From Myotis daubentonii (taxonomy: Eukaryota > Chordata > Mammalia > Chiroptera > Vespertilionidae): a stretch of DNA of 64,000 bases. Made by a program: the position numbers and the translations under genes. The notes under the pieces were generated by a model. It did not search any database. It was not told the origin of the DNA and saw nothing but the letters and a program-made list of their open reading frames with translations. The DNA is taken from contig NC_081849.1 of assembly GCF_963259705.1 (NCBI RefSeq), positions 60,236,093 to 60,300,092 on the forward strand, given 5' to 3'. Of the stretch, positions 54,401-64,000 are shown one piece after another. The number at the start of each line of letters is the position of its first letter. Position 1 is the stretch's first letter.

Positions 54401-54742
54401 CCAATAGAGGTAGCACTGGAGCAAAGGCTTAAATCCAAACTTAACTGAAGACCTCCTACTTGCTACATCCACAAGCTCTAAGATAAATAAGGAAAAAAAG
54501 AAGAGGGCAATGAAATGGACAAAAAAGAGAAAAGAAAAGCATGATTCTTGCCCTCCATGATTTCACCATCTCTTCATGAATGATAACCAGATGGCAGTTT
54601 TGTTTGGGTAGTTGAGAAGAGTGGGTACAAATGGAAAAATATTTCAAGCTAAGAACAACTACTTCTACAGAGGCCTTTATGTGGCTTCTTTGTTAGTAAT
54701 CAATATACTTTGGGAGATTAAACAAGAATAACTGGAGAAACT

Positions 54743-54753
54743 AAGATGGCGGC
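54743..54753 (+). promoter_or_regulatory. YY1-like motif in the L1 5' end
   Basis: AAGATGGCGGC about 9 bp from the L1 start. In human L1 a YY1 site in the same place directs correct transcription start; the same role here is inferred. Confidence 0.6.
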
Positions 54754-55781
54754 ATAGATAAACACCGGGAAATTGCTGCCTCCCACAACAATTGAAAAAT
54801 ACCACAAAAGGACAGAGCGGACATCATCCAGAACAACAGGAAGGCTGGCTGAGTGTAAATTCTACAACTAGAAGGAAAGAAAAGCACACTGAGAGCCAGA
54901 GGAGCTGCGGAGGTGAAGTGCAGAGGTACAGTGGCTCGCGCGCGCGGAAAGGGGGTGGCACCTGAGGATGCAGCTGTCTTTTTGAACCCGGAGGGAATCA
55001 CAAGCTCCCGACTGCTCTGAACTCCGGTTCCGGGAAGTCTCTGGGGACCCAGGACTCATACGGGGAGAAACTGGTCTGTCGGGCAGCGGGCGAACTTGAG
55101 GGCGGCTGTCCCTCAGAGGTGCTTGCAGCAATTATTGGGTCACTGAGAAGCGCGACTCCTTAGGGCTGGCTGAGAATCAGCCATAGCTGCTTGCTCAGCC
55201 CTTTGATTCCCTGAGACCCCGCCCCACCCAGGCTGTGGCAGAGGCTTTTGCATGTGAATGTACCGGCCCTTTGCAAACTGATAATTACCTAACTGCAGCT
55301 GTGCCAGGCAGACCCAGAACTCCCAAGAGAAGGCCCAAGGCCCCGCAGCGGCTTGCATTGCTTCACAGCTGAGCCTCCTCGGGGCTCCTGCTGTGTGGCC
55401 TCAGGCAGAGGCTGAATTAGCACCTCCTTAGATCCAGGAGCCACTGTACCCAGTGGTCAGAGGGGGACCATCCAGATTGCAACTCCTCAGATCCATAAGT
55501 GACACACTCAGGGAGCAGACTCAGTGAGCACCAAAGCCCCACTGAAGCAAGTCTTGCCCCAGAAGGGTGTCTTCAGCACAGAAGTTCTCCCACTTCAGAC
55601 ACAGCTGATTCTCACAGCCAATTGGCCTGGAGGTCAATTCCTCCCAGTGATCCTACAACAACCAAGGCACCAAGAGTGCACCAAGAGTGTCCACCTCAGG
55701 TAACTGGGGAGGCTGAGCCACTGGGCCCTACAGGACACCTGGTGCGCAGGGCCACTCTATCAACACAGGGAAGCAGCCAAA

Positions 55782-56648
55782 ATGCGGAGACAAAGAAATA
55801 GGTCACAAATTGCAGAAATGGAGGAAAGCAAACGACTGGATATAGAGTTCAAGGCCACGTTTATAAGGTTTTTCAAGAATTTTATGAAAACCACCAATAA
55901 ACTTAATGAATCCCTCAATAAGTATAGTGAGACCATGGAGGACATGAAAAAGGACCAACTAGAAATTAAGCATACACTGACTGAAATAAAGAATAATTTA
56001 CAGAGATCCAACAGCAGACAAGAGGATCCCAAGAATCAAGTTAAAGATTTGAAATACAAAGAAACAAAAAATACCCAACCGAAAAAGAAAAAAGAAAAGA
56101 GATTCCAAAAATATGAAGATAGTGTAAGGAGCCTCTGGGACAACTTCAAGCGTACCAACATCAGAATTATAGGGGTACCAGAAGGAGAGAGAGGGCAAGA
56201 TATTGAAAACCTTTTTGAAGAAATAATGACAGAAAACTTCCCCTACCTGGAGAAAGAAATGGACTTACAAGTCCAGGAAATGCAGAGAACCCCAAACAAA
56301 AGGAATCCAAAGAGGACCACACCAAGACACATCATAATTAAAATGCCAAGAGCAAAAGATAAAGAGAGAATCTTAAAAGCAGCAAGAGAAAGACAGTCAG
56401 TTACCTACAAGGGAGTACACATACAACTGTCAGCTGATTTCTCAACAGAAACCATGCAGGCCAGAAGAGAGTGGCAAGAAATATTCAAAGTGATGAATAG
56501 CAAGAACCTGCAACCAAGATTACTTTATCCAGCAAAGCTATCATTCAGAATAGAAGGTCAGATAAAGAGCTTCACAGATAAGAAAAAACTAAAGGAGTTC
56601 ATCACCACCAAACCAGCATTATATGAAATGCTGAAAGGTATTCTTTGA
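55782..56648 (+). CDS. L1 ORF1 protein (RNA-binding retrotransposon protein)
   Basis: An intact 288-codon frame. ORF1p is the trimeric RNA chaperone that coats L1 RNA in the cytoplasmic particle. Order: short basic N-terminus; helix-rich coiled-coil region about residues 13-110 (NKLNESLNKYSETMEDMKKD); RRM-like domain about 110-205 with NIRIIGVPEGE (126-136) and TPRHII (180-185); C-terminal domain about 206-280 with QARREW (226-231) and YPAKLSF (249-255). The start 'aaaatgcgg' is the first ATG before the coiled coil. It is shorter than the human protein (338 residues), mostly in the N-terminal half. It ends MLKGIL directly before the deletion junction, so the natural C-terminus may be lost. 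The frame suggests recent insertion; expression is not shown. Confidence 0.85.
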   Translation: MRRQRNRSQIAEMEESKRLDIEFKATFIRFFKNFMKTTNKLNESLNKYSETMEDMKKDQLEIKHTLTEIKNNLQRSNSRQEDPKNQVKDLKYKETKNTQPKKKKEKRFQKYEDSVRSLWDNFKRTNIRIIGVPEGERGQDIENLFEEIMTENFPYLEKEMDLQVQEMQRTPNKRNPKRTTPRHIIIKMPRAKDKERILKAARERQSVTYKGVHIQLSADFSTETMQARREWQEIFKVMNSKNLQPRLLYPAKLSFRIEGQIKSFTDKKKLKEFITTKPALYEMLKGIL

Positions 56649-57022
56649 GAAGAGGAAGGAGAAAAAGGAACTCTTACCATTTGCCACAGCATGGATGGAA
56701 CTGGAGAGCGGATAAATACCACAGGATCTCACTCATTTGTGGAATATAATGAACAACATAAACTGATGAACAAGGACTGATCCAGAGACGGAGAGGCATT
56801 GATTGGACTGCCGGGCCTTGGAGGGAAGGTAGGGGAGGATGGGGGTAAGGGGGAAAGATCAACCAAAGGACTTATATGCAAGCATATAGGCCTAACCAAT
56901 GGACACGGACAACAGGGGGGTGAGGGCATGAGCGGGGGGGGGGGGGGTAGAGGGTAACGTGGGGACAAGGACACATATGTAATATCTTAATCAATAAAAA
57001 ATATATTAAAAAAAAGAAAAAA

Positions 57023-57101
57023 AAGAATAACTGAAAATTTTTGGAAAACTTTTTTATTTTCCTTTCCTTCTTTCCTTTCCTACCTTTTTGTTTGCCCTTA
57101 T
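57023..57101. other. L1 right flank, T-rich spacer
   Basis: Contains the right copy of the L1 target duplication (57023-57033) and then a T/C-rich stretch. Confidence 0.7.
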
Positions 57102-57315
57102 TGTTAATCCTCACCAGAGGATATTTTTTCCATTTTCTGAGAGTGTAGAAAGGAGAGAGGGGAAGTGAGGGAGTGGGGAGAGAGAGAAATGTCCATGTGA
57201 GAGAGACACATTGATTGGTTGTCTCCCACACGCACCCTGCCCAGGGCCTTAAATCAAACCTGCAAACCTTTGGTGCTCAGGCTGATGCTCTAACCATTGA
57301 GCATGCTAGCCAAGA
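57102..57315 (-). mobile_element. Ves SINE, long subtype
   Basis: Antisense: 'ttaatcctcaccagaggata' tail at the left, 'gtgagagagacacattgatt' body, 'cattgagcatgctagccaag' head at the right. Confidence 0.85.
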
Positions 57316-57351
57316 TCTTCCTACCATTTTTAATTTAAAAAGCAACCATGG

Positions 57352-57615
57352 CACCCTAGCCAGTTTGGCTCAGTGGACAGAGCATCAGCCTGCAAGCTGA
57401 AGGGTCCTGGTTCAATTCCAGTCAAGGGCATGTACCTCGGTTGCAGGTTCCCCGGCTCTGGTCGGGTGCGTGTAGGAGGCAATCAATCGATGTGTCTCTC
57501 TCAGTCTCTTTCACATGGATATTTCTCTCTGTCTCTCCCTCTCCTTCCACTCTCTCTTTAAAAAATCAATGAAAAAATATCCTCAGGTGAGGATTAACCA
57601 AAAAAAAAAAAAAAG
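57352..57615 (+). mobile_element. Ves SINE, long subtype
   Basis: Head 'accctagccagtttggctca', B box 'ggttcaattccagtcaaggg', 'gtaggaggcaatcaatcgat', tail 'atcctcaggtgaggattaac' plus A-run. AAAAAG(C/T)AACCATGGC near 57337 and 57622 is the target duplication. Confidence 0.93.
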
Positions 57616-59335
57616 ATAGGTAAAAAAGTAACCATGGCCATAAACACAGATGCTCAAGTAAAATCTGAGACTACAGAGCAGTAGAATCTTGGATTTATCC
57701 AAAGGAATCTGGTCTGTGACTCTATGTGGATGGGAATTTTTTTCTCATAGACTTTTTCTCTTCTATAACGTAGTCCGACCTAGTGCTCTTTCATCTCCCT
57801 TAAAATGTTCTCTAAAATTTGAGAGAAATCCTTCATTCAATAGGTATGACATTGAGATACAAATCAAAACATAATTAGGCAAATAAATTGATACAAAGTG
57901 AGATTTTCAGGAAGAAGCAGCTACTAACTGCCCCATAGGCCAACATGATTAGTGGGTCAGCTAGGGTCTCTTATCCTCATCCTCACACAATGTACAGGGT
58001 TTCTCAGGGTCCTGCATGCTTAGGCCCAGGGCTAGAGTCATAGGACTTAGAGAAATTCAAGTTTCCTCTTGTTTTCCAGTTGAGTCTTGGGAACACCAAG
58101 GGTCAGTGACTTTGTTTTGGTCATTTCCCAATGTTAACTTTCTTAAGTGTGACTAACACCTTCCAGAAAACGGAGTTGCTAATTTCTGTCTCAGAAGAGT
58201 TGAGTCAATCCCAAAATTGACAATATTCAACACCAGAAAGGAGGGTGGCATTAATCTAAGTAAGAAACAGACAATTTTCTGTTGGAGGCAGAACCTAGAA
58301 CTTGGTGAAACATTATAGGCTGGTGACCATATATTTGCTAAATTTTTGTGTTGTGTCTGCCTTGAGCTCAAAGCAGATTCTTGATATTCAAACAGTGACA
58401 AGTGAAAATAGCAATGGGACACAACAAGCAAAGTTGATGTAATTATATCAAGGGATTTCTCATCTCCTCCCCAGCCCACATATTGGCAATGCTTAAAAAC
58501 CATAAGAAGAAGAAAAAAGATATAACAAGAATGCTGCCGCAGCTAACATGCTGCTTGCAAAATACAGAAACAGATCTTTTTTAAAGTCAGGAGATGAAAC
58601 TAACTACTTTAAAACCTGGCTGACAAGCAAATGGAAGTATACTTTTCCTTTTAATCCCCAAATAACTGACTCATTTCCAGAAGGGTATAGTGAAGTCAGT
58701 TTGTAACAGAGCTACCCACCATCAGAGAAATTACTAAGGAATAATGCAGAGGAAGTGAATTTACAGTTATGAGAGTAAGTCTAAACTTTCATTTCTAGCA
58801 GCATCAGATGCTCTGAACTACTCTCTAAACTTAATCAACTAAATGGTGAACAAATATATATGTATAGTTTAATTTTACATGTACTGCTGAGTTAAAAACC
58901 AAGAAACAAACAAAAGGTTTGGTGGAGCCCCCACATGGCTGCACAGGAAACTTGAAAGACAAGTGAGTGACAAAGGCATCTTTTCCCTCTGAGAGTTACT
59001 GCCCAACCCCTAGATACCTGAGTTTTCTCCAAGACTGCACAAGCAAGAGACCCATGATAATGATTAGCACTAGCTCAAAGTGGTAAATTAATAAGATTTC
59101 ATATCAGTAATATAAAGGTGAAGAAGAAATCAAACCTGATATCCATAAGGGCATAGAAACAAAGCTCTCTGTCTCAAGCCTGGAGAAGATAAGGATTATG
59201 TGGGGGCTGGGAGGGAGGGGGAATCTCTCCTGATAAATCATAACTATAAAATCACCCTGGTGGATTTACAGTTGAATTTAGAACATCTCTGTTGTCTGAA
59301 AACCCTAGGTAGAGAATAGAATTTAATTAACTATC
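57616..59335. other. Unassigned sequence
   Basis: No gene seen. 58870-59330 may be an old L1 5' region, but support is weak. Confidence 0.4.
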
Positions 59336-59513
59336 AGGGTGATTGAAAGAAAGAAATGAAAATCTAAGGAGAGAATTGGTAAACTGAAGGATAAATTCAA
59401 TAAAATCATACAGAATGTAGTCAAGAAGAAGAAAACTATGGTAAATAAAATAAGAGTGCCAAAGGAAATAATAAAAGAAATTCAGATGAAATAATATTAA
59501 AAGAGATAAAAAT

Positions 59514-59732
59514 CGCCAGGCTGATGTGGCTCAATGGTTGAGCATCAACCTATGAACCTGGAGGTCACAGTTCGATTCCCAGTCAGGGCACACATGCCTG
59601 GGATGCAGGCTTGATCCCCAGTGCGGGGCATGCAGGAGGCAGCCAATGAGTGATTCTCTCTCATCACTGGTGTTTGTATCTCTTTCTCCCTCTCCCTTCC
59701 TCTCTGAAATTAATAAAAATATATATTTAAAA
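59514..59732 (+). mobile_element. Ves SINE
   Basis: Head 'cgccaggctgatgtggctca', B box 'cagttcgattcccagtcagg', body 'gcaggaggcagccaatgagt', end 'aattaataaaaatatatatt'. Directly followed by a Helitron. Confidence 0.9.
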
Positions 59733-59733
59733 A

Positions 59734-59957
59734 TCTATAATAATAAAAGGGTAATATGCTAATTAGACTGGACATCTTTCCGATATCATTCCAGACATCC
59801 TTCCAGACGAAGCTAGGGCTGGAGGAAAGCCTGAGTCCTGGGTGCCTACCGGCGGCCTGAGGGAAGCCCAGGTCCCAGGTGCCAGAGGGAAGCTGGTGCC
59901 AGCAGCTGGGGGAAGGAAGGCCTACTCTTGCACAAATTTCATACATCAGGCCTCTAG
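59734..59957 (+). mobile_element. HeliBat-type Helitron, short
   Basis: 5' TCTATAATAATAAAAGGGTA, 3' 'gcacaaatttcatacatcag' then 'gcctctag'. The body shares 'ccttc(c/t)agacgaag' and 'agggctgg' with 4152-4309, so both are one subfamily. Confidence 0.9.
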
Positions 59958-60080
59958 TAAATAAATAAAAATAAAAGATATAAAAGCCAAGAATTTTCCA
60001 GAAATGTTGAAACACACTAATCATGAGAATGAAAAATGTAATTATGAATTCAAAATCCAGATGTAATTCCAACTGTCAAC

Positions 60081-60555
60081 ACCGTCAACAAAATACATAC
60101 ATAATCATCTACAGGTAAACGCGTCATGGGGAGAAAAGCATTTATTTTCTTTCCTCAAGAGTAAATATTGGAAAAATATATCATGTTTTGGAATTTATGA
60201 TCATACTTTCTATCTTTAAAAAAATTATTTTAGGAATTATATTTGCACTTGTACTGGAGTAATACCTGATACATTTTTCTTGTTCCCCAAAGGTTTATAA
60301 GGACTTGGGCAAAGAATTAGAAAACTGAAAAATATTTCTCTAGATCAAAAAGCTGTTTTTGGAGAATGCCACAGCACAAACCAAGGTTTTGCGTCTTTGC
60401 TTGCTTGTTTGTTTGTTTTAAGTATAGGTGGAACTAAAGTTGCAGTTCTCATCTGTTTTGAGCCATTTCTACACTATGTGAAGAAGGTAAAAAAATTCTT
60501 AAATATGACACCAAGTCACCAGAAGTGCTTCCCTGCTTTAGTAGCCTAAGCCATC
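60081..60555. other. Unassigned sequence
   Basis: Nothing recognised. Confidence 0.4.
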
Positions 60556-60559
60556 TTGG

Positions 60560-60745
60560 CTTCCTCTTTCTGCAAGCTCCCATTTACCTACTTAGCATTA
60601 CTGACCCTCTGCCACCTTGCCCACTTCCTTCTCTGCCACCCTGACAGGACAGTTAACTCCCAGAGGTCAGAGGCTCTCTCTTGTTTAACATCCAGAATAC
60701 TGGCTCAGAATGAAAGGCGCACTCAATAGATTTTTCCCAAGTATA
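60560..60745 (+). mobile_element. L2 LINE 3' end
   Basis: 'ctgccaccctgacaggacag', 'gaggtcagaggctctctctt', 'atactggctcagaatgaaag' and 'cactcaatagattttt' follow the L2 3' end. Confidence 0.55.
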
Positions 60746-60777
60746 CTGGAAGGAAGAAGCCTGCTCTTTTTTTTTTT

Positions 60778-60990
60778 CTAAAATATTTTTTAATTGATTT
60801 CAGAGAGGAAAGGAGAGGGAGAGAAACATAGAAACATCAATGATGAGAGAGAATCTTTGATTGGCTGCCTCCTGCATGCCCCACACTGGGGATCGAGCCT
60901 GAAACCCGGGCATGTGCTCTGAAAGGGAATCCAATGGTGACCTCCTGGTTCATAGGTCGTTGCTCAAAACACTGAGCCATGCCGGGTGGG
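60778..60990 (-). mobile_element. Ves SINE
   Basis: Antisense: right-end 'gcccacccggcatggctcag', body 'gaggcagccaatcaaagatt', left-end TTAATTG/poly(T). Confidence 0.9.
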
Positions 60991-62255
60991 CAAGTTTCTC
61001 TTCTTGACCTGGTTTAGGAGAAACATCCTTTCTTTTAGCATTTTAAATTATGAAGAAACTAAGAGACCCAAGAGGAAAACAGTTTCTATAAAAAAATATA
61101 AGGAAGTCTTTGGATTTGGATTTTTTACTCTTTTTCTACTATTGAAAACAAAAGACCAAGGGGTAATATGAATGTTCTCGAATTGACCAGTGAGCCCCTG
61201 CCAAAACTGAAAAGGAATTGGGCTTAATTTTCAGCAAAGGGGACTAGTAGTGTTCACACTCTTAAGAAAGAACATCATATCCACTGTATCAGTGATTACA
61301 TTGCCAAATCAAGGTTGTAAATAAGAGTGTCAATTTAGATAACTTTGGATTATGCTTGTCTAAGACAACAGTGGAACTAAATGACCCCATGATTTATGTT
61401 ATCCTTAGAGAGTAAATTTGAAACCCAAAACTAAACATTGACAAATTACCACAACTTTGAACTGCAAGGCACATTTAAATTTAGATTATTTAATTGGACT
61501 TTATTAAAATCATGGTTCTGTTAAATAAAAGTGTTTCAAAATATCATTTGTAAAAAGGTTAGTAGAAAAAACTATGTAGGGGCACACTTAGCCCCAAGCT
61601 GCCTGTCCAAATTGTAATCATAGTGTAAAACTTGGCTTGTGATATGAAAAGCAAATGATTGCAAACAGAATTTGTCAGTAATTTTAGACATAATCTCCAA
61701 GATAAATAATTAAGTTCTTAAAAAACTTAATTCAACTCATTACTTCTATAAACCTACTAGAACATCTTATGCATACACCTTTGAATGTGCAAAATAGTTA
61801 ATCATATTACATGATTAGTAAGCCTGTCCTAGCAGTAAAGGAGAGATTCTTCACATTGTGGCTCAGTGAAGGAATCTGCTGCTTCGTATCCTTTTGTTTT
61901 AGTCAGCATCTTCATTGTCCAGTAGCACATATGCCAGGGAACACTCAGGAAAAAGTTAAAAACAGTGAAACTCATATTCATTACATCTCACTTGTGATTT
62001 TTTGAATTTTTTTAAAAATTCCATATTTATAAATAAAACATTTGAAATTTAAAAGAAGTATTTTAAAAATATAAGGACTTAGACCCAAAAGAAACTTTTG
62101 AAATAGTGTTTTCTTTAAATAACAGTTTTTAAAAGGCTGCAAAATTAGCAGTTAGATATTTGTTTTCCTTATGATAATCCAGTCCTAATCATTTGCCAGA
62201 AATTTAAAAACACATCTATATCTTAGATTTCAAGGTAAGGTATCATCAAAGTCTC
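60991..62255. other. Unassigned AT-rich sequence
   Basis: Nothing recognised. Confidence 0.4.
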
Positions 62256-62259
62256 CAAT

Positions 62260-62370
62260 TATTTACGTATTCATCTCTTCTACCAGACTATCTCTATATT
62301 TAGTGTTTGGCATATATAGCAGGTATTCAACAAAGGTTGGCAGAATAACTGAATGAATGATTAAACAAAT
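62260..62370 (+). mobile_element. L2 LINE 3' end
   Basis: 'tatatttagtgtttggcata', 'ggtattcaacaaaggttggc' and 'actgaatgaatga' match the L2 terminus. Confidence 0.65.
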
Positions 62371-63083
62371 TGTTTTACAAATGAAGGAGACCAGAGTACA
62401 AGTATTTTCAGCATAATTAACACTATTTCTTGAAATACCAAATGGATGGGATAAATAGAGTCTGTAATATGCTAAGAATTAGCCATTCAGATGCCTTACA
62501 GATAAGCTCAGAAGTGCAAGTTTTTAAGACTTTGTTCTTCCATCATTGTAGAAGGTCACAGAAAGCAAACGGTAACTAATGTAATCAAGATGTCCATATA
62601 GAGTTGTTGGATGAAATAAGAGATAGTAGTTAATAACTTAGGATAGATAGAATTGTAGAGAGAATTCACATAGTTCATACTTCAAAGAATGTTTATTTTT
62701 TGCACAATAAAGTGATATGAAATTTTGTTGTTGTAGGTGGCTACTTCTGTCCAGAAGGTAGACCATGATAAGGAATAAAAAAAGGAACAAGAAGACCATA
62801 GAAAATTACTGTATTAAGATATTGAGAAACTGACCCAATGAAATAGCAATGGGATAAAAATGCTGAAGCCAGGTTAATGGGACACTGTAGAATTATAATT
62901 GAAAAGACTTGTGGCAGGTTAGATATGGAGAGAGAGAATACAAGTATAAGTAGAAGAAACTAGACTTGCAAAACTGAGACTGAAAATATAAGAAGTTAAT
63001 AGGTGTGGTGTTGGGAGAGATAGAAAAAAAGGCACTTGTAAATGTGGATATGGAGCCAAAGAGGAGACTTGGGAATGGGATTA

Positions 63084-63088
<5 letters not shown>
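62371..63088. other. Unassigned sequence
   Basis: Nothing recognised. Confidence 0.4.
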
Positions 63089-63120
<32 letters not shown>

Positions 63121-63142
63121 TACACACACACACACATACACA
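63089..63142. repeat. (CA)n-(CATA)n microsatellite
   Basis: CA units with three CATA interruptions, abutting the Tigger end. Confidence 0.95.
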
Positions 63143-63440
63143 CAGTGGCGAGTCACTTAACGACAAGGATACATGTGAGCATCATAGAGTGAACTTCCAC
63201 AACCTAGGTAATACAGCCTCCTACACACCTAGGCTAGAGGGTACAGCCTACTATTTCTAGGCTATAAGCAGTACAGCATGTTACTGTACAAAACAACGTA
63301 AGATAAAATCAAGCACAAGAGAAAATATGCAATCAAGAGACAAGGTAAATACAAGATGTATGAGGCTGCTGCCAGCCTAACAGAAAACATTTTTTTTCAT
63401 AAGAGTACACTCTAAAATAATGATTAAAAAGTATGATATA
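63143..63440 (+). mobile_element. Tigger/MER2-like transposon fragment, cut by a young L1
   Basis: The end CAGTGGCGAGTCACTTAACG, 'ctaggctagagggtacagcc', 'gtacagcatgttactgtaca' and then 'agagtacactctaaaataat' follow MER2/Tigger. A young L1 begins at 63441 within it. Confidence 0.72.
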
Positions 63441-64000
63441 GGGAGAACCAAGATGGCGGCATAGGTTAACGCCGGAGTTTGCTGCTTTGAACAACTACTT
63501 CAAAAGTGAAACTAAAACACGGAACGGACATCACCCAGAACCACAGGAACGCTGGCTGAGTGGAAGTCCTACAACTAGGAGGAAAGAGAAACGCACACGG
63601 ACACTCAGAGGAGGCGCAGTGGTGAAGTCAAATTCTGAGGTGCGGAGTGCGCGGAGCGGGCTGGCGGCGGAGGGCGCGGTTGTTGTTTTCAATCGGGAGG
63701 GAGTCGCAGACTCTGAGCACCAGATCCAGGCGAGTCTTTAGGGACCCAGACTCAAACGGGAGAAGCGGGACTGTCTGGCTTCGGTCAGAGCGAGTGCAGC
63801 TTTCTCTCCGAGCTTTGCAGCGGGTGCTGGGACTCAGAGAGGCAGAGCCCCTGGGGACAGGACTGAGAGCCACCATAACTGCTCTCTCCGGCCCACCCTG
63901 TTGATCCTGTGCGACCCGCCCCGCCCAAGCCCTGCACAGAGGCATTTGCCGGATAGCCTCAGGCAAAGGCTAGATTAGCACCTCCCTAGAGGACAGAAGT
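63441..64000 (+). mobile_element. 5' end of a young L1, running off the window
   Basis: Starts 'gggagaaccaagatggcggc' and matches the 5' UTR at 54735 onwards ('gctggctgagtg', 'cctacaactaggaggaaaga', 'ggcaaaggctagattagcac'). GC- and CpG-rich. Whether ORF1 and ORF2 are intact cannot be seen. Confidence 0.9.
63450..63460 (+). promoter_or_regulatory. YY1-like motif in the L1 5' end
   Basis: AAGATGGCGGC about 10 bp from the element start, as in the other L1. Role inferred from human L1. Confidence 0.6.

Larger units (their letters stand above)
54735..57022 (+). mobile_element. Young ORF1-only L1 (internally deleted, HAL1-like structure)
   Basis: Complete architecture except ORF2. The 5' UTR starts 'gagaaactaagatggcggca' (54735-55781), ORF1 is intact (55782-56648), then about 10 bp on the sequence jumps to the last codons of ORF2 ('ggaactcttaccatttgcc', near 56667) and the 3' UTR with AATAAA and an A-rich tail (56996-57022). 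AAGAATAACTG at 54724-54734 and 57023-57033 is a target-site duplication. A second small deletion (about 35 bp) lies at 56709 ('gagagc' joined to 'ggataaatacc'). It would depend on another L1's ORF2 protein to move. Confidence 0.9.
59336..60080 (+). mobile_element. Old L1/HAL1 ORF1-region remnant, split
   Basis: 'taaattcaataaaatcatac', 'agaatgtagtcaagaagaag' and, after the SINE-Helitron insertions, 'ccaagaattttccagaaatg' follow the ORF1 coiled-coil/RRM coding region of ancient HAL1/L1. All frames are broken. Confidence 0.55.

Noticed and set aside
55140..55358. Antisense ORF0-like frame in the L1 5' UTR
   Set aside because: Similar in length to primate ORF0, but ORF0 is primate-specific and I see no shared sequence or splice donor.
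63042..63260. Coding exon near the (CA)n tract
   Set aside because: The frame is made of His-Thr repeats from the microsatellite and then a Tigger end.

Overview
The window is AT-rich mammalian nuclear DNA with no host protein-coding gene, no exon I can support and no functional RNA gene. It reads as intergenic or intronic sequence built from layers of transposable elements. The repeats point to a vesper bat (Vespertilionidae, Myotis or a relative): many HeliBat-type Helitrons (5' TCCTATATAATAAAAG, 3' hairpin then CTCTAG), tRNA-derived Ves SINEs, short non-autonomous hAT elements, one SPIN element and a bat-type L1. Species cannot be fixed from sequence alone.

Layout. 1-4640: old minus-strand L1 sequence carrying an MLT2-like LTR, an MLT1-like LTR with a younger twin-primed L1 inside it, and a Helitron. 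4640-8510: quiet sequence with one Ves SINE and a tandem Helitron pair. 8515-17480: the most rearranged part, with three short-range inverted duplications (8515/9962, 11895/12913 and 14517/16064+16799) invaded by L1, SINEs and SPIN. 17480-23464: L1 and MIR remnants, a small Helitron and an hAT element. 23465-30664: the Helitron-rich part, seven copies in 7 kb, two of them large or GC-rich. 30665-41285: L2, MIR, hAT and SINE copies, ending in back-to-back Helitrons, one with a ~47-bp minisatellite. 41286-54400: L1 remnants, MIR, an MLT1-like LTR carrying a 112-bp duplicated patch, a Tigger transposon with a decayed transposase, a truncated U6 pseudogene and an ERV1-like LTR. 54724-57033: a young L1 with 5' UTR, intact ORF1 and 3' UTR but almost no ORF2, bounded by target-site duplications. 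57034-63440: SINEs, a Helitron, L1/HAL1 and L2 remnants. 63441-64000: the 5' end of another young L1, cut by the window edge.

The only sizeable open frames with a recognisable product are L1-derived: the ORF2 C-terminal part (about 10391-11609) and ORF1 (55782-56648). Fourteen Helitron copies or fragments add up to about 6.2 kb, nearly 10% of the window by my boundaries. The best leads are the inverted duplications, the ORF1-only L1, the CpG-rich Helitron cargo at 28275-28694, and the palindromes and octamer/YY1-like motifs in the Helitron ends. All identities and boundaries were judged by eye.
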